Source of the DNA: Terripilifer ovatus
Lineage (GTDB): Bacteria; Pseudomonadota; Alphaproteobacteria; Rhizobiales; Beijerinckiaceae
DNA: 64,000 nt
NCBI GenBank assembly: GCA_029222685.1
Contig: JARHVB010000024.1
Span: 1-64,000, forward strand
Reading direction: 5' to 3'
Position 1 is the first letter of the stretch. Each line of letters begins with the position of its first letter. The translations under genes were made by a program, and so were the position numbers. Below the pieces are notes generated by a model. The model saw only the letters and a program-made list of their open reading frames with translations. It had not been told where the DNA came from and did no database searches. Below, one piece after another: positions 17,340-26,517 of this stretch.

Positions 17340-17830
17340 GACGCCGCCTAGAGCGGGGGCTTAAGGTCGTCGCAAGGCAGCGCCGAAGGGTTCGCCACGA
17401 ATCTATCTTGCGCTGTCAATGTGACGGCGACCAATTTAGCCCCATCATCTCTTGCCTGAAGAATTTCGCGCACCGACGCAAAATGCAACCCCGCAGAGCG
17501 TTGCGCCAGCGCTGCACCCGTTGGGCAAATTCTACTGCTGAAAAGTCGGCGTGCGTGCGCGCCTCAGCTAGCGTCACTCGCCTTGCCCGCTTATAACCCC
17601 TCCAGACAGTACGCGCTGTCTGGGGCATAGAAACCCCGCACTCAACGGTTGGTGCCGACCGCTACGGCACCGGGATCCTCTGGCCAACGGCCGGGGGCCT
17701 GCGACGTATGTCCAGGTGCCTCGGCACTAAAGGTCACAGGGACCGTTTGAGTGCGGTTTTCTAACCCCCGGCTTGGGCTTACGGGATTGACGTCAGCGGG
17801 GGCGCACCGCGGACCTACCGACTGAAGGTT
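17340..17830. other. 491-bp intergenic stretch upstream of traM
   Basis: No gene supported; a 70-codon minus-strand frame (17416-17628) has no ribosome-binding site. The stretch carries the dyad at 17602-17623 and presumably the traM promoter. Confidence 0.4.
17602..17623. promoter_or_regulatory. 22-bp dyad, candidate tra-box-like operator
   Basis: CCAGACAG-TACGCG-CTGTCTGG: perfect 8-base arms about a 6-base centre, 207 bases before traM. TraR in Ti plasmids binds an 18-bp dyad near traM and near the traA/traC promoters. This dyad differs from the classic tra box and I see no second copy in the traC-traA interval, so the link to the TraR-like protein here is only positional. Confidence 0.35.
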
Positions 17831-18148
17831 ATGGTGACGACAGAGGACGACGGCGGCCAGCACAACAACGTCGACGTGGCGACGACAATGGCGAATCTAA
17901 TCGCGCCACTTTCATCAACCCAAATTGAGAGCCTGACAATCGACGCGATTCTTGAGCATCGTGAGTCGCTTGCAAAAGCCGAAGCAGCTTTCGATTCTTG
18001 GAAGAGCGCACAAGCTGCTAACTTAGAGACGGTAGCCGAACTTTATAGTGACTACACGAGGCTGATGCTTGCAGCGCGAGCACGACAGATGGTGCTTGCA
18101 ACCCTGATTGAACGGCTCGGTTTCATTCCGAGTGTGCCGTCCACTTAA
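17831..18148 (+). CDS. traM: TraM-like antiactivator of TraR, 105 aa
   Basis: TraM binds TraR and blocks its DNA binding, setting the threshold for quorum-induced conjugation. The match is in the ESLTIDAILEHRESLAKAEAAFDSWK segment (residues 36-61), which parallels the TIDAI..HR helix of Agrobacterium TraM, and in the C-terminal ATLIERLGFIPSVP, which parallels its LISILGFIP end. The length (105) fits TraM (about 102). The first 25 residues differ. It is convergent with traR, with only 19 bases between the two stop codons. Confidence 0.8.
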   Translation: MVTTEDDGGQHNNVDVATTMANLIAPLSSTQIESLTIDAILEHRESLAKAEAAFDSWKSAQAANLETVAELYSDYTRLMLAARARQMVLATLIERLGFIPSVPST

Positions 18149-18167
18149 GCGCAGGCTCGGTTGGCAG

Positions 18168-18881
18168 TTAGATCAGACCCTGTTCGACGGCGAGTCGGAC
18201 AGCGTGTGTAGTATTGGTTGCGTTGAGCCTGTCGCGCGCGCCTTTGACATAGAAGCGCACCGCACGCTCGGAGATGCCGAGCAACTCGGCAATCTCGTCC
18301 ATGGTCTTTCCCATGGACGCCCAAGACAGGCAAAGCGACTGACGAGGTGTCAGCACGACCATCGTGCTATGTGGCGCACGGACAAGCCGATTGAGGTGAA
18401 CATGCACAAACGCCACCGCCGTGATCGCATGGATCGAGTTGCGGACCTCGGCGTCAGCGCTCGGCCTGTCGGTTGCAAGCGTCAACAACGCCGTCCGGCC
18501 GAAGCCGCCGCGCACCGGGATCGAAACGCCGCTACGGATGCCAAAGTCGGCGGCTTCGCCAAAGAAGCGCACCGTTTCCGGCACGTTGCCTGCGTTTTCT
18601 TCGCGTGACCAAACGAATGGCTGCATCGTCCGTTTGGCGATGGTGACGACCGGATCGATGGCGGCGTAGTTGTTGTCAAGATACGTGTGCTGCCAATCGG
18701 CGGGATAGTTGGAGAGAGCGCGGGCGTCGCCCGCACGGACATTGAGGTAGGCAAAGCGATCAAATCCGACCGCGGCCGTGAAGTTGCGGAGCGCTTGATT
18801 GATGGCTCGCTCGTCTTGTGCGAGACCACTCGCTTCCATGAGGTCGTTGAACGCCCCATCAAGAGTCTGGACGCGCTTCAT
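18168..18881 (-). CDS. traR: TraR-like LuxR-family quorum-sensing regulator, 237 aa
   Basis: Residues 1-165 form the autoinducer-binding domain. The expected ligand residues are present: Trp and Tyr in DWQHTYLDNNY, the Asp-Pro-Val motif (IDPVV), and the Trp in PFVW. Residues 172-237 form the GerE-type HTH (LTPRQSLCLSWASMGKTMDEIAELLGISERAVRFYV). It would activate the tra operons when acyl-homoserine lactone builds up, countered by TraM alongside. No luxI/traI synthase gene lies in the window; in Ti plasmids traI heads the trb operon, also absent here. Confidence 0.88.
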   Translation of the reverse strand: MKRVQTLDGAFNDLMEASGLAQDERAINQALRNFTAAVGFDRFAYLNVRAGDARALSNYPADWQHTYLDNNYAAIDPVVTIAKRTMQPFVWSREENAGNVPETVRFFGEAADFGIRSGVSIPVRGGFGRTALLTLATDRPSADAEVRNSIHAITAVAFVHVHLNRLVRAPHSTMVVLTPRQSLCLSWASMGKTMDEIAELLGISERAVRFYVKGARDRLNATNTTHAVRLAVEQGLI

Positions 18882-19169
18882 TCCTCTGCGATCTCCCTCT
18901 CTTGTTGGTTGATCTGACGTCGCTCTCCTGCGTCGCTGATAGCCCTGACCGGTCCTCGGCCTTTCTTATTCAGCCGCCTTTTCGAGGCTCAGCTGATATC
19001 CATGTTATTCATGTCAAGCCGAACCTCGAGCACAGCGCACCGCGAATAAAGGGCTCCTCAAGCATTTCCCCAGCGAGCGAGTTTACTATCAGCGCTTTAC
19101 CGCCGGTTCCGGCCAAAAACCTGCGATCAACGTCATCGGCACGATCTCCCCGTTCCAAAATCATTCCGA

Positions 19170-22100
19170 TCACCTCATGCCGGGGCTCGCCTGGCCGACA
19201 TCATCAGCGCTCTCACCATGAGAAGTCGGCAAAGAATCTTTCCGAAAGAGTACATAAAGCGCTGGTAGAACAAGAAGCGTCAGTATTGTCGAGGAGATGA
19301 TTCCACCGATAACGACCGTTGCAAGGGGACGCTGAACTTCAGCTCCCGCCCCCGTTGCGATCGCCATCGGCACGAATCCGAGAGATGCGACAAGCGCCGT
19401 CATGAGCACTGGGCGCAGCCGCGTCACGGCACCTTCGCGCACCGCGTCTAGGACAGGCTTGCCCTCCTCGCGCAAACGTTCGATGAAGGCGATAATGACG
19501 AGTCCATTGAGCACCGCAACACCGGACAGTGCGATGAAACCAACACCGGCGCTGATCGAGAGGGGAATGCCCCGCAGTAGTAGGGCTGCTATCCCGCCGG
19601 TCAGGGCTAAAGGCACTCCGCTGAAGACCAGCAGGGCATCGGCGACCGAACCGAGACTCATCAACAACAGCAGGAAGACCAACAGCAAGGCGACCGGAAC
19701 AACGATGGTCAGTCGCTGGGTGGCGGAAACCAGTTGCTCAAACTGTCCCCCCCACGTTATCCAATATCCGGGGGGCAGTTTGACCTTCTCATTGACCAGG
19801 CGTTGCGCGTCCTCGACGAACGATCCCAAATCCCTTTCGCGAACGTTGGCGGTCACAACAATCCGACGCTTACCATTTTCGCGACTGATCTGATTGGGGC
19901 CCGGGGCAGCTTCGACTTTCGCGACGGATGACAAGGGAATATATCGCATTCGCGCGAGTGGTGAGGCGGTCCACGAGGTCCTCGTCGCTGTCTGCGTATC
20001 ATCGAGCGGCGGCAGAGGTATAGGAAGTGTTCGAATCGTATTGATGTCTCCGCGCATTTGTTCTGGCAGGCGGACAACGATGTCGAACCTTCGGTCTCCC
20101 TCGTACACCTTCCCGACTGCCTTGCCGCCGACAGCGATCTCAACCAGGCTTTGGACATCATTCGCGCTGAGACCGTACCGAGACAGCGCTTCGTAATCGA
20201 GTGTTACAGTCAACACGGGAAGGCCCGAAACTTGCTCGGTCTTGAGATCCGCAATCCCTCTCATCGGCTCGATCGCCGACTGAACATCCCGTGCGAGCTT
20301 TAAAAGGGTATCGAGATCATCCCCGAATATCTTTATGCCGATGTCGCTGCGTACACCCGAAAGCAACTCATTGAAGCGAAGCTGAATTGGCTGCAAAATT
20401 TCGTATTGGCTGCCGGCAATCTCCTCAGCGGCCTTCTGGATCTCTTCGACCACGGTCGCCTTGGATTTTTTTGGATCAGGCCATTCCTCACGCGGTTTCA
20501 ACATGACATAGCCATCCGAGATGGACGGTGGCATCGGATCGGTCGCAACTTCAGCAGTGCCAGTACGTGCGAAAAAGTCTTTCACTTCTGCAACCTGCTT
20601 GATCCGGTCTTCAAGAGTCCTTTGCATCTCGATCGATTGCGTAAGACTCGTGCCAGGAATCCGGATGGCTGCGAGCGCCACGTCGCCTTCATCCAAGCTT
20701 GGAATGAACTCTCCGCCCATCCGCGTTGTGGCGAACGCACTGACCGCAATGATAGCGACGGCTCCAACCGCGACACTCTTGCGAAAGCGAATGGACAGCG
20801 TAAGGAGAGGAACGTAAACGCGCTTCGCCCCCCGCATAAGAATATTCTCTTTTTCCGAGACTTTGCCGGTGACGAGCAAAGCCACCGCCGCCGGAACGAA
20901 CGTCATGGAGAAAAGGGCTGCACCAAGGAGCGCCATCAGCACGGTGAGCGCCATTGGCGTGAACATCTTTCCCTCCACACCGGTCAGCGTGAGGACAGGA
21001 AGATACACCACGGCAATGATCATGGTGCCGAATAAGCTTGGCTTGATGACCTCGCGCGATGCGCTGAGGATCGTCTCAAAACGCTCGCCCGCCGTCAGCA
21101 ATCGCCCATGTCTGTGTTGCTCCTCCGCAAGAACGCGCAGGCAGTTCTCGACGATGATCACAGCGCCATCAATAATAATACCGAAGTCAATTGCGCCAAG
21201 ACTCATCAGGTTGGCGCTGACTTTGTTCTCTACCATCCCTGTGATGGTGAACAACATCGCCAGCGGAATAACGCAGGCCGTGACGATCGCAGCTTTGATA
21301 TTTCCCAATAGGAGAAACAATATGATGATGACAAGCAGCGCACCCTCCATCAGGTTGCGCTGAACGGTTTCGATCGTTGCATCAACAAGCCGCGTGCGGT
21401 CGTAGACGGTTTTGGTAACCACCCCTTCCGGTAAGGACTTGCCTATCTCGCTGAGCTTCTTCGAAACGCTCTGCGCAACGGTTCGGCTGTTCTCCCCGAT
21501 TAATAGCATTGTGGTACCGACGACCGTCTCTTTGCCATTGATGGTGGCGGCACCGGTTCGTAGGTCTGTTCCTTCTCGGACCTCGGCGACGTCGCGCACG
21601 CGTATCGGATTGCCACTACGAGCTCCGATGATGATGTTGCGAATCTGACCGAGGTTTGCCACCTGAGCAGGCGTTCGAACGAGGTATTGTTCGCCATTGC
21701 GTTCGATATAGCCGGCGCCAACGTTGTTGTTGTTGTTGGCGAGCGCCGTCATGATGTCTCGGAAGCTGAGCTTGTAGGCCATCAGTCGGGCAGGATCTGG
21801 AAGCACGTGAAACTGCTTTTCAAATCCGCCGATTGTATTGACCTCGACAACACCCGGCGTCAGCCGAAGTTGCGGCTTGATGATCCAATCCTGGATCGTT
21901 CTCAAATCACTCGGGCTGTATTGCTCGCCATCCGTACGTTTTGCTCCCGGCCGAGCCTCCACCGTGTACATATAAATCTCGCCAAGACCGGTCGAAATCG
22001 GTCCCATCGCCATTTCAACGCCCGCGGGAAGTTGGTCCTTAACCTGTTGGATGCGTTCATTGACCAATTGCCTGGCGAAGTAGATGTCGGTGCCGTCCTT

Positions 22101-22391
22101 GAAGATGACCGTGACTTGGCTCAGTCCATACCGCGACAGCGAACGGGTATAGTCGAGCTTGGGTAGACCACCCATCGCTGTTTCGATCGGATAGGTGATG
22201 CGCTGCTCTGTTTCCAGTGGCGAATAGCCGGGCGCCTGAGTATTGATCTGAACTTGGACGTTCGTGATGTCAGGCACGGCATCGATGGGTAGTCTGGTGA
22301 AATTCCAGCCGCCAAACGCCGCGACCCCAATCACCGCGATCAGGACCAGCCATCGTTGCTTGATGGAGAAGCTGAGGATTGCATCGATCAT
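19170..22391 (-). CDS. czcA: CzcA-type heavy-metal RND efflux pump, 1073 aa
   Basis: The inner-membrane proton/metal antiporter of a tripartite efflux system. The full-length HME-RND layout is visible: one N-terminal membrane helix, a large periplasmic loop, then a helix bundle, repeated twice. The membrane-embedded DFGIIIDGAVIIVEN near residue 400 has the Asp-Phe-Gly and Asp pattern of the Zn/Co/Cd (CzcA, HME1) class and not that of Cu/Ag CusA. The start at 22391 overlaps the PII-like gene by ATGA, with GGAGGA upstream; a longer frame is rejected. Last gene of czcC-czcB-PII-czcA. The metal range is inferred from the motif only. Confidence 0.93.
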   Translation of the reverse strand: MIDAILSFSIKQRWLVLIAVIGVAAFGGWNFTRLPIDAVPDITNVQVQINTQAPGYSPLETEQRITYPIETAMGGLPKLDYTRSLSRYGLSQVTVIFKDGTDIYFARQLVNERIQQVKDQLPAGVEMAMGPISTGLGEIYMYTVEARPGAKRTDGEQYSPSDLRTIQDWIIKPQLRLTPGVVEVNTIGGFEKQFHVLPDPARLMAYKLSFRDIMTALANNNNNVGAGYIERNGEQYLVRTPAQVANLGQIRNIIIGARSGNPIRVRDVAEVREGTDLRTGAATINGKETVVGTTMLLIGENSRTVAQSVSKKLSEIGKSLPEGVVTKTVYDRTRLVDATIETVQRNLMEGALLVIIILFLLLGNIKAAIVTACVIPLAMLFTITGMVENKVSANLMSLGAIDFGIIIDGAVIIVENCLRVLAEEQHRHGRLLTAGERFETILSASREVIKPSLFGTMIIAVVYLPVLTLTGVEGKMFTPMALTVLMALLGAALFSMTFVPAAVALLVTGKVSEKENILMRGAKRVYVPLLTLSIRFRKSVAVGAVAIIAVSAFATTRMGGEFIPSLDEGDVALAAIRIPGTSLTQSIEMQRTLEDRIKQVAEVKDFFARTGTAEVATDPMPPSISDGYVMLKPREEWPDPKKSKATVVEEIQKAAEEIAGSQYEILQPIQLRFNELLSGVRSDIGIKIFGDDLDTLLKLARDVQSAIEPMRGIADLKTEQVSGLPVLTVTLDYEALSRYGLSANDVQSLVEIAVGGKAVGKVYEGDRRFDIVVRLPEQMRGDINTIRTLPIPLPPLDDTQTATRTSWTASPLARMRYIPLSSVAKVEAAPGPNQISRENGKRRIVVTANVRERDLGSFVEDAQRLVNEKVKLPPGYWITWGGQFEQLVSATQRLTIVVPVALLLVFLLLLMSLGSVADALLVFSGVPLALTGGIAALLLRGIPLSISAGVGFIALSGVAVLNGLVIIAFIERLREEGKPVLDAVREGAVTRLRPVLMTALVASLGFVPMAIATGAGAEVQRPLATVVIGGIISSTILTLLVLPALYVLFRKDSLPTSHGESADDVGQASPGMR

Positions 22392-22747
22392 TCCGGTGCT
22401 CCTCCTTGCTTTCCATCTGTCCGGATGCGCAAGAAATTCTTGACGACCTGCGTAAAGATGATGCCGTCGCCCTTGCTGCCAGTCCATGCAGCTCGCGCAA
22501 TCCGGCTGCAAATCTCGCCGGAAATCGCCTCTCGGCAGACAATCTGCATTTGCAGGTGCTCCTGATAGGAGAAGTTGTATTCGGTCGCATGGAATTGACC
22601 GCCGGCACCGCGTCCGCGGCCCTGTCCTCGAATGCGATCGATCGTGAACCCGGGAAATTCCGGCAGATCATGCAGGGCTTTCACGACATGACCTTCCATG
22701 TTCGGCTTGATGAAAGCGGTGATGAGCACATTCGGTTCTTCATTCAT
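22388..22747 (-). CDS. PII-like protein within the metal efflux operon, 119 aa
   Basis: The first and last parts show the PII ferredoxin-like pattern: VLITAFIKPNMEGHVVKALHDLP, then FTIDRIRGQGRG, and at the end GDGIIFTQVVKNFLRIRTDGKQGG, which parallels GDGKIFV..VE..IRIRTGE of GlnB. The T-loop region (GAGGQFHATEYNFSYQ) is different and lacks the GlnB uridylylation Tyr context. PII-like genes next to metal RND pumps form a separate subgroup, thought to be metal- or pump-linked and not nitrogen-linked. Overlaps czcB upstream and czcA downstream, so it is firmly in the operon. Confidence 0.82.
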   Translation of the reverse strand: MNEEPNVLITAFIKPNMEGHVVKALHDLPEFPGFTIDRIRGQGRGRGAGGQFHATEYNFSYQEHLQMQIVCREAISGEICSRIARAAWTGSKGDGIIFTQVVKNFLRIRTDGKQGGAPE

Positions 22748-23714
22748 GTTCAGCCTCGGATTTGCCAATCTCTGCCTTCACCACAAAGCTGTTTTCGGCG
22801 GCATAGACTTCTCCGACGGACAGCCCCTTGGTGATCTCAACATAGTCTCTGTCTTGCTCTCCCACCTCGACCGGGCGAGCCTCCAACTTGTTGCCCTCTC
22901 GAACGAAAACAACGGTCTTGTTTTCCATTGTCTGCAGGGCATTGGCTTTGATGGCAGCCGACACTCGCCGGCTGCTGAGAATGACGCTTCCACGAACGAA
23001 GAGTCCTGGCCGCAAACGTCCATCGGGATTGGCAACGACAGCACGAGCGATCGCACTTTGAGTATCGCTGCTTCCTACGGGGGATACATAGGAAATACGT
23101 GAACTGACCGGAGCGCCTCCGTCGCCGAGGTCGATAGTCAGTTCGTCTCCTACGCGCACCCGATTGAGATCCTGTACGTAAACGGACAGGTCAACCCATA
23201 CCGCAGACAAATCCGCCAATATGAACGCAGGCTTCTGTTCTGATGCGTATTCGCCAAGCGAAACCTGTCGATCGATGACTGTTCCGTCGATCGGCGCTTT
23301 GAGCTCGTAGGACGTCAGACTCTGATTGCTTTCGATTGTCGCCATCAGGTCGTCCTTTCGCGCTTGATCGCCGATTCGTTTTTGAAGCTTGCGAACGACG
23401 CCAGGAAACCGGGGCGTCACCTGCACCAGCGTCTCCTGATTGGCGCGAATGACGCCGTTAAGCAGCAGCGTATTGCTCAACGTCGCAGGCTGCACTTTCA
23501 AGAGCACAATTTTTGCGGCGGCGACCCGTTCATCGCTCATGATGACTCTATCAGCGGCATGTTCGTCCTTTTCGACTTGTGTGTCGTTTGCTTCTCCCTT
23601 CTTTTCCGCTTGGCCGGCCGGAGGCCGCGGACCGTCTGTCGCCATCATGCGATAGCCGACGGCGGCCACTGCGACGAGGCCGGCAACTACCGCGAAAATG
23701 CCGAGTTTCCTCAT
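22740..23714 (-). CDS. czcB: CzcB-type periplasmic adaptor protein, 324 aa
   Basis: The membrane-fusion subunit that links CzcA to the outer-membrane channel. It has an N-terminal signal or anchor helix (residues 5-22), a charged linker, the barrel/lipoyl domain split by a short hairpin (QVTPRFPGVVRKLQKRIGDQ and LKAPIDGTVIDRQVSLGE), and a C-terminal beta-barrel with membrane-proximal domain. It is on the short side for CzcB and lacks the His-rich N-terminal extension of some CzcB proteins. ATG at 23714 has GGGGAG upstream and overlaps czcC by four bases. Confidence 0.9.
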   Translation of the reverse strand: MRKLGIFAVVAGLVAVAAVGYRMMATDGPRPPAGQAEKKGEANDTQVEKDEHAADRVIMSDERVAAAKIVLLKVQPATLSNTLLLNGVIRANQETLVQVTPRFPGVVRKLQKRIGDQARKDDLMATIESNQSLTSYELKAPIDGTVIDRQVSLGEYASEQKPAFILADLSAVWVDLSVYVQDLNRVRVGDELTIDLGDGGAPVSSRISYVSPVGSSDTQSAIARAVVANPDGRLRPGLFVRGSVILSSRRVSAAIKANALQTMENKTVVFVREGNKLEARPVEVGEQDRDYVEITKGLSVGEVYAAENSFVVKAEIGKSEAEHE

Positions 23715-24982
23715 GGTGCGCTCCCCCGTGAGAGTGAGAATGGGTTGCCAACCAATCCCTCGATGGTTGCGATCGCGACGTGGAAGTTCTGCAATGCTTC
23801 CTGCTCTCGCAACTTCGCCTGCGTGAAGCTCGCCTGTGCATCAAGCACCTCCAGAAGCGAAAAGCGGCCTTGGCCATATCCGTCCAAAATTACGTCTGAT
23901 GCTTGACGCGACTTTGGAATTGCGATCGAGCGCAAAATTGACAGCTCGCGCAGCGAGCCCTGAAGGGAGTCGTAAGCGCGCCCGGCAATGGTGATCAGCG
24001 TGTTGCGGTTGGCTTCCCGCTCGGCTCGCGCCTTCGCGAGGTTCTCTTGTGCGGAAAGAATATTGCCTTGGTTCTGGTCGAAGAGCGGGATCGGCACGGA
24101 AAGGGTAAGGCGGACGGCGTTATCGTTCGTATCGTTATAGTGGCGCCATCCGGCGGCTACTCGCACATCCGGATAGGGTTTCAGCCGAGCTATGAGGAGT
24201 TCCGCATTGCGCTGCGCGTAAACGGCCGTCCACCGGACCAACTGCGGATTGGCGTCGATGGCTTTGACGACTGTCTGGAAACTGGGCGGCCGCCCCGTCG
24301 CCTCCAGCCGGCCCGATACAGCCCTGAATTTCGGGAAGGTATCGCCCATCAGCACAGCCAACTCGCGCCGCGCACTGTCGAGCAATGCGGCAGCCCGCTC
24401 GCGCTCGACCTTCACAAGGGCTGCCGCGACTTCGGCGCGCCCAGTCTCGGCCGGCGATGAGGCCCCTGCATCAAGCCGACGTTGCAAAAGGGGGGTCAGC
24501 CGATTGAGTGCTACCACCTGTTCGTCGAGGATCGCGATCCGATGCTGCAGTCCAAGGATGGTTAGGAAAGCGATGGCAGTCTCTGAGAGCACCTCCAGCC
24601 GGACAGCCTGTCTTTGGATCGCAGCATTTTCGACGCCCGCCCGGCCCGCAGCAATCCGTGCTGCGCGCTTACCGAACAGCTCGAAAAGCTGACTGATCTG
24701 CAAGGTGCTCTCGGCGGATTTCGTCCCACGGTAAGGCCCTGATCCAAAAGAATTGTCCTGCTCGTATGACACTTCAGGATTAATCAGCACGCCCGCTTGG
24801 ATGCGCTGGCCAGTTGCTATGCCAACATCGCGTTCAGCGGCCGTCAGACGAGGACTTGCCAAAAGCGCTCGGGAAAGCGCGGTCCGCAACGTGAGCGGTT
24901 GCGAATGCGACAGACTCACCAGCGCGGGGCTCGCGAGCAACGCAATCGCGCATGCAAGGCGCATGCCGATCTTCAAGAACAT
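23711..24982 (-). CDS. czcC: CzcC-type outer-membrane channel (TolC family), 423 aa
   Basis: The outer-membrane factor of the efflux complex. A signal peptide ends near residue 28 (LVSLSHSQP). Two outer-membrane efflux repeats follow: long coiled-coil helices (RAGVENAAIQRQAVRLEVLSETAIAFL; ENLAKARAEREANRNTLI) around beta strands (PEVSYEQDN, PDVRVAAGWRHYNDTNDNAVRLTLSVPIPLFDQNQG). The conserved FGKR near residue 90 and LDAQASFTQAKL near the end are typical. First structural gene of the operon. The ATG at 24982 could be replaced by one six codons later. Confidence 0.9.
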   Translation of the reverse strand: MFLKIGMRLACAIALLASPALVSLSHSQPLTLRTALSRALLASPRLTAAERDVGIATGQRIQAGVLINPEVSYEQDNSFGSGPYRGTKSAESTLQISQLFELFGKRAARIAAGRAGVENAAIQRQAVRLEVLSETAIAFLTILGLQHRIAILDEQVVALNRLTPLLQRRLDAGASSPAETGRAEVAAALVKVERERAAALLDSARRELAVLMGDTFPKFRAVSGRLEATGRPPSFQTVVKAIDANPQLVRWTAVYAQRNAELLIARLKPYPDVRVAAGWRHYNDTNDNAVRLTLSVPIPLFDQNQGNILSAQENLAKARAEREANRNTLITIAGRAYDSLQGSLRELSILRSIAIPKSRQASDVILDGYGQGRFSLLEVLDAQASFTQAKLREQEALQNFHVAIATIEGLVGNPFSLSRGSAP

Positions 24983-25037
24983 GAGAACCTACCTGACGAA
25001 TGACGGAATTTGGGCGCAAGTGCGCCGGCCGGTCAAT

Positions 25038-25415
25038 TCAGGATAGAGATTTTGGCGGCGGTAGGTCGACGCCCCGGAACAGCCCCGACGTAAGGATTGT
25101 CCAATACGGCCAATTCGCTGGCATCGGCCGGGTGAACATGGAGGCTGCTAAAAGGGGATTCGGGATCGATGCAGAGAAGCAGCCATGACAATGCCGACTG
25201 ACGATAACGGTCTTGCCGGACTGCCCGGAGTCCTCATCAAAAGAACCCACTGTCACGAAGCCAGAGCCAGGCGAATTGACCACATCGTCATCATAAAACG
25301 TATGCAGGGGACCTGACAAAAGGTAAGCTGCGATCAAGAATACGACAACAAACGCACGTCGAATGCGCGGGCAGCACGTCTCGAAAATTGTGCCTCGATT
25401 TCGCAAAATAAGCAC
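25038..25415 (-). CDS. Small membrane/periplasmic protein at the head of the czc operon, 125 aa
   Basis: Position and layout recall the small CzcI-like proteins that precede czcC: one hydrophobic segment (FVVVFLIAAYLL, residues 23-36), then a periplasmic part with a HCHGC cluster that could bind metal, and a Pro/Trp-rich C-terminus. It ends 55 bases before czcC on the same strand. The start is uncertain: GTG at 25415 has no clear ribosome-binding site. The CzcI-like reading is inference from context. Confidence 0.55.
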   Translation of the reverse strand: MLILRNRGTIFETCCPRIRRAFVVVFLIAAYLLSGPLHTFYDDDVVNSPGSGFVTVGSFDEDSGQSGKTVIVSRHCHGCFSASIPNPLLAASMFTRPMPANWPYWTILTSGLFRGVDLPPPKSLS

Positions 25416-25661
25416 TTCATCAGTTTCAAAGCTACCATTACACGACAGAGTATCGGACGTCGATCAGGAACATTGTAACATCTGCCAACTACTTTGGCAT
25501 GCCGTCGTGAGCTATAGCGGTTCCGCTCGATGCCAGGAACATCGCGCAGTGTCGAGGAGCATTCTCCAAGCGCGAATTGTGGTGCAGAGATCACGGACCG
25601 CTGCCATTGATGATGCGGCCTTGAGTTGGGGCAACTTCTGGAGTTCCACAAGGACGCGCAG

Positions 25662-25855
25662 GGACTGAAAACTTCGTCTGGACATACCGATCCTGCTGCC
25701 TGGTGTGCCGGACGCCGATGACGCCTGCATCGCGCGGCTCAAGTCGGAGGTTGGTGGTCGCCGATCGTCTACGTGCGCTGCCGGGCGTACTGGTAGCGGA
25801 AGCGAGCGCGGGCATGCTTGTGCGCGTCGAGTTCGACCATACCCACGCGAGAGGA
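25662..25855 (+). pseudogene. Relic of a P1B metal ATPase 5' end
   Basis: From about 25664 the DNA follows the start of the intact ATPase gene at 41849 very closely (both read KLRLDIPILLP...VPDADDAC.ARL.SE). It then jumps over roughly 195 bases and resumes at the segment equivalent to PGVLEAQASAGGVVRVEFD. It ends in stop codons near 25855. The start codon is lost. It is an internally deleted, 3'-truncated copy of a close homologue, evidence of recombination around an ancestral metal-resistance locus. Confidence 0.8.
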
Positions 25856-26109
25856 TGATAGCGCCGTTCTGCGTCGGCGCGCCACGTCTTCCTGCATGAC
25901 GGCGCCGTCACATACCACCGGCAAGGATGCTTCCGACAGGATGCGAATGACGCTCCCTTCGGCCAATCGCCAACGCTGTCGCCAGCCGCTATGCGCCCCG
26001 CGACCAGAAAAGTCCGCGGGCCCGAGCCCTGCATATCCGAGAGCCGGAATTCCCAGTGGTGTTGATCGTGATTCATTGCCTCTGATTTGGGAGGCAATGG
26101 GACCTCTGA

Positions 26110-26440
26110 TTGTTCTGGCTTTCGGATCCGAAATGGGCTCGGGTCGAGCTGTTGTTGCCGACAGATGTCCTTGGGATGAAGCATGTTGATGCGACAGGTG
26201 TTGAGCGGAATCGTACACGCCTTGCGCTGTGGCGCGCGCTGAGCGGATTGCGCGGATGTCTCCGGGCCGAAGAAGACGCTCTACAACCGTGTCGTCCGGT
26301 TGGCGAAGTGAGGCTGGCCGCGTTCGCTGGAGACGGCACGCAGCGGGACTCCGGCAATCGCTCTTGCATAGAACCGCACTGCGCAGCGGCGACGACGGGC
26401 CTCCAACTCCGCCACGCTGCTTTTCGCCATGAACCCCTTC
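26110..26440 (+). pseudogene. Frameshifted relic of an IS5-family transposase
   Basis: The frame from 26110 reads FWLSDPKWARVELLLPTDV, the typical N-terminus of IS5-type DDE transposases (IS1031 subgroup). A frameshift follows, after which another frame reads RQVLSGIVHALRCGAR, a stop, then SGPKKTLYNRVVRLAK and a further stop, in the right order for the same family. The catalytic region is not recognisable. No terminal inverted repeats could be assigned, so this is a decayed fragment. Confidence 0.7.
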
Positions 26441-26472
26441 TTAAATCTGAGAGAGTGTTGTTTTCCGAGAAA

Positions 26473-26517
26473 GGCGGCAGCACCACGCATGTAGCTTCTC
26501 TAATTTTTGTATCGGCC
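26473..26517. repeat. 45-bp direct repeat, copy 1 (left of usp)
   Basis: GGCGGCAGCACCACGCATGT and the following 25 bases recur at 27690-27735 with two substitutions and one extra base. This copy follows the transposase relic directly. Confidence 0.8.

Noticed and set aside
17416-17628. 70-codon minus-strand frame between traH and traM
   Set aside because: No ribosome-binding site and no recognisable protein; its start lies on the dyad, better explained as regulatory DNA.
25591-26218. Minus-strand frames of 150-200 codons over the ATPase and transposase relics
   Set aside because: They run antisense to identifiable relics and show no family motif.
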